DNA of 8,758 nucleotides from an uncultured Lachnospiraceae bacterium (lineage in GTDB: Bacteria > Bacillota > Clostridia > Lachnospirales > Lachnospiraceae), in assembly GCA_902797785.1 (NCBI GenBank), contig CADBUD010000170.1, forward strand, positions 1 through 8,758. Reading direction: 5' to 3'. Under the pieces are notes generated by a model. It was not told the DNA's origin. It saw only the letters and a list, made by a program, of their open reading frames with translations, and did no database searches. Positions 8,501-8,758 of the stretch are shown here, in pieces (within the stretch, counting starts at the first letter, position 1; each line of letters opens with the position of its first letter). Position numbers and translations under genes: made by a program.

Positions 8501-8528
8501 AGTGATTCGTGTTCATTTGGCGGAATAA
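5499..8528 (+). CDS. Hsp70/actin-fold ATPase with large novel N-terminal region
   Basis: The 1009-aa product has the three nucleotide-binding signatures of the actin/Hsp70 fold: phosphate-1 IGIDFGTKST around D305-T311, phosphate-2 IFDFGGGTTD with D539-D546, and an adenosine-type LAGNSS motif at about 804-809. DnaK places its phosphate-1 motif within the first dozen residues, whereas here about 300 residues of unrecognised sequence precede it. The gap between phosphate-2 and adenosine motifs is about 265 residues, against about 140 in DnaK, and it contains a Lys/Ala/Thr/Glu-rich stretch (about 665-706). After the ATPase core a C-terminal region of about 140 residues looks beta-rich and is not an obvious DnaK substrate-binding domain. 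The start is set by AAGGGG at 5485-5490 and the ATGA overlap with the previous gene. A specialised client-specific chaperone or switch is likely, with the GrpE-like protein as exchange factor. SrfB-type proteins are an alternative family of similar size. The fold call is strong. Confidence 0.9.
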   Translation: MIQETKSVSCVVLRDNILDQIKHAELYKTFREMLPSKYKAQEQAFFKETWIAFSLNGKKGYWNNKLQVAVPVQSVYEKLEDTYFDIKCAELNEKTMVGLFDSKSKCPDEIMQGIKASKKFQKGHWIGFAGGSFCVETERYANWNDGDSVQVGFVKIGKKEFTEAILSEKYKILTDDTLKQAVAVLKQRSVAEVSEEDIDSLLEIFKIDRKKIEKEVNDKVMKHFVLTSEIAEFYIQSLLECDTIRADLEKYDKKCLTDVNSGHWELWSEGELKAEEGQVLAELEQPLRARNPMSDIHENGLIGIDFGTKSTIVSVQDGQEHTTLLRVGIGKLNKAPEAHHYENPTIMEFLNLDKFLRDYAGRTGRPETSINDLRVSHAADRDLKSCDNNSFFDSFFYDIKQWCGDDRRGAKIIDQQKGNTERELPPFISLKEGDFNPLELYAYYLGLYINNMHAGIYLDYVISFPVTYKLEVKNKILESFRAGLWKSLPETIQNNETASKKFRVRMGVSEPEAYAITALQGYGFDPEDENEKYIYSIFDFGGGTTDFDFGIWRGADDTVREEEDKDYVIEHLNTEGDKYLGGENLLELLAFEIFKANNDFMRTGKQAVSEDDQTESVGFSFTLPPNCEKPSGCETTIKNTPSAKRNTKQLMEALRPFWEGIIGIADKNAESAEFKETAAKTMEAKTTAVTAKKETVEKIEAAEELKADNSDMVEYHGYLFRNSDMIKKLKENGTVTVDLFDNNGDMQAEQTLYVQKQGAISVDLTRILEERIERGVKHFFSSVMLLFDNKTVENSGVDEIQIFLAGNSSKSPILRKLFTQYILLENDKLNARKSGNTHFRLFPPLGTAEAMELQKQKGLPINTDITAPTGKTGVAYGLIQGREGGPIRIISRIQADSQSKFMFNIGKARKGKFSMVLDRNEAIYGQWVRFGVASSEDFEIYYTSLPSAGKMPVTDAAIHKIRCRIPVVDKDADIYIRTIEEAPEDLEYCVAKEKEPDDTAEVIRVHLAE
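7521..7593 (+). repeat. Short degenerate repeats inside the Hsp70-like gene
   Basis: AGCAAAAACGA occurs at 7532-7542 and again 15 nt later at 7547-7557, flanked by related GAGACGG and GGCAAAAAAAGAGACGG words. The repeats keep the reading frame and encode a charged, alanine- and threonine-rich stretch within residues about 665-706. It looks like slippage-driven expansion of a flexible or helical linker in the Hsp70-like protein. Confidence 0.5.
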
Positions 8529-8540
8529 GGAGGGGTTGAT

Positions 8541-8758
8541 ATGAGTAAACGTATTATCACGCTTGGCACTTGGGACGGTAAGCCGATTGAGTGGATTGTG
8601 CTGAAAGAGGAAAATGGCGGTTTGTTGTTGCTAAGTAAAACAATCCTATTCCAATCAAAATATGATGACGGTTCAAATAATTGGAAGCAATCATATATTT
8701 GTAAATACTTAAATAATGAGTTTTATGATACTGCATTTAGTACTTCTGAAAAGAAAGC
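8541..8758 (+). CDS. DUF6273-like protein (partial, runs off the right edge)
   Basis: The start follows a strong AGGAGG (8528-8533) by 7 nt and lies 12 nt after the stop of the Hsp70-like gene. The visible 72 codons give a protein beginning MSKRIITLGTWDGKPIEWIV. They contain the pattern I associate with DUF6273: LGxWxGKPIEWIVL, then LLLLSK, a Trp-x-x-Ser segment, YLNNEFYDTAFS and EKK. The domain has no established biochemical function that I know of. The second half of the visible part is clearly more AT-rich than the preceding genes, which may mark a boundary in origin. The frame is open at the edge, so length and further domains cannot be seen. Confidence 0.75.
   Translation, partial: MSKRIITLGTWDGKPIEWIVLKEENGGLLLLSKTILFQSKYDDGSNNWKQSYICKYLNNEFYDTAFSTSEKK

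Noticed and set aside
5499..8528. Annotation of the Hsp70-like protein as DnaK or as SrfB
   Set aside because: DnaK is about 640 aa with the ATPase core at the very N-terminus and a distinct substrate-binding domain, which does not fit. SrfB is similar in size, but I cannot confirm family membership by eye and no SrfC-like dynamin gene is present, so only the fold-level call is kept.

Overview
The window looks like a low-GC, Gram-positive (Clostridia-type, probably gut Firmicutes) chromosome segment. The reasons are strong AGGAGG-type ribosome binding sites, moderate AT richness, tight same-strand gene packing, and a DUF6273-like gene at the right edge (a domain I associate with Clostridia). 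The organism call is inference. No tRNA, rRNA, CRISPR array, insertion sequence or integrase is visible.

Layout: the 3' tail of an unidentified gene (to 121) is followed by a short AT-rich intergenic region. This carries a near-consensus sigma-A promoter (TTGACA, 17-nt spacer, TAAAAT) with an inverted repeat lying across its core. Six plus-strand genes follow with gaps of -4 to +14 nt and no visible terminator, so they are probably one operon: (1) a coiled-coil protein with a GrpE-like C-terminus; (2) a large HerA/FtsK-superfamily (DUF87-type) ATPase with a Ser/Thr/Gly-rich insert of about 124 residues; (3) a 262-aa protein with a Gly/Ser/Ala-rich hydrophobic N-terminus and an acidic helical C-terminus; (4) a 172-aa protein of unknown family; (5) a 1009-aa actin/Hsp70-fold ATPase with a novel ~300-residue N-terminal region; (6) a DUF6273-like gene running off the window.

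My reading (inference) is that this is an uncharacterised multi-gene system combining a dedicated Hsp70-like ATPase, its own GrpE-like exchange factor, a HerA-type motor and a probable membrane-active or membrane-anchored small protein. Hsp70-GrpE pairing suggests ATP-driven switching or assembly. HerA-type motors move nucleic acid or polypeptides. A role in defence, conflict, envelope stress or secretion is possible, but nothing in the sequence proves which. The most solid calls are the ATPase motifs in genes 2 and 5. The most informative new link is the GrpE-like tail of gene 1, encoded four genes upstream of the Hsp70-like gene.
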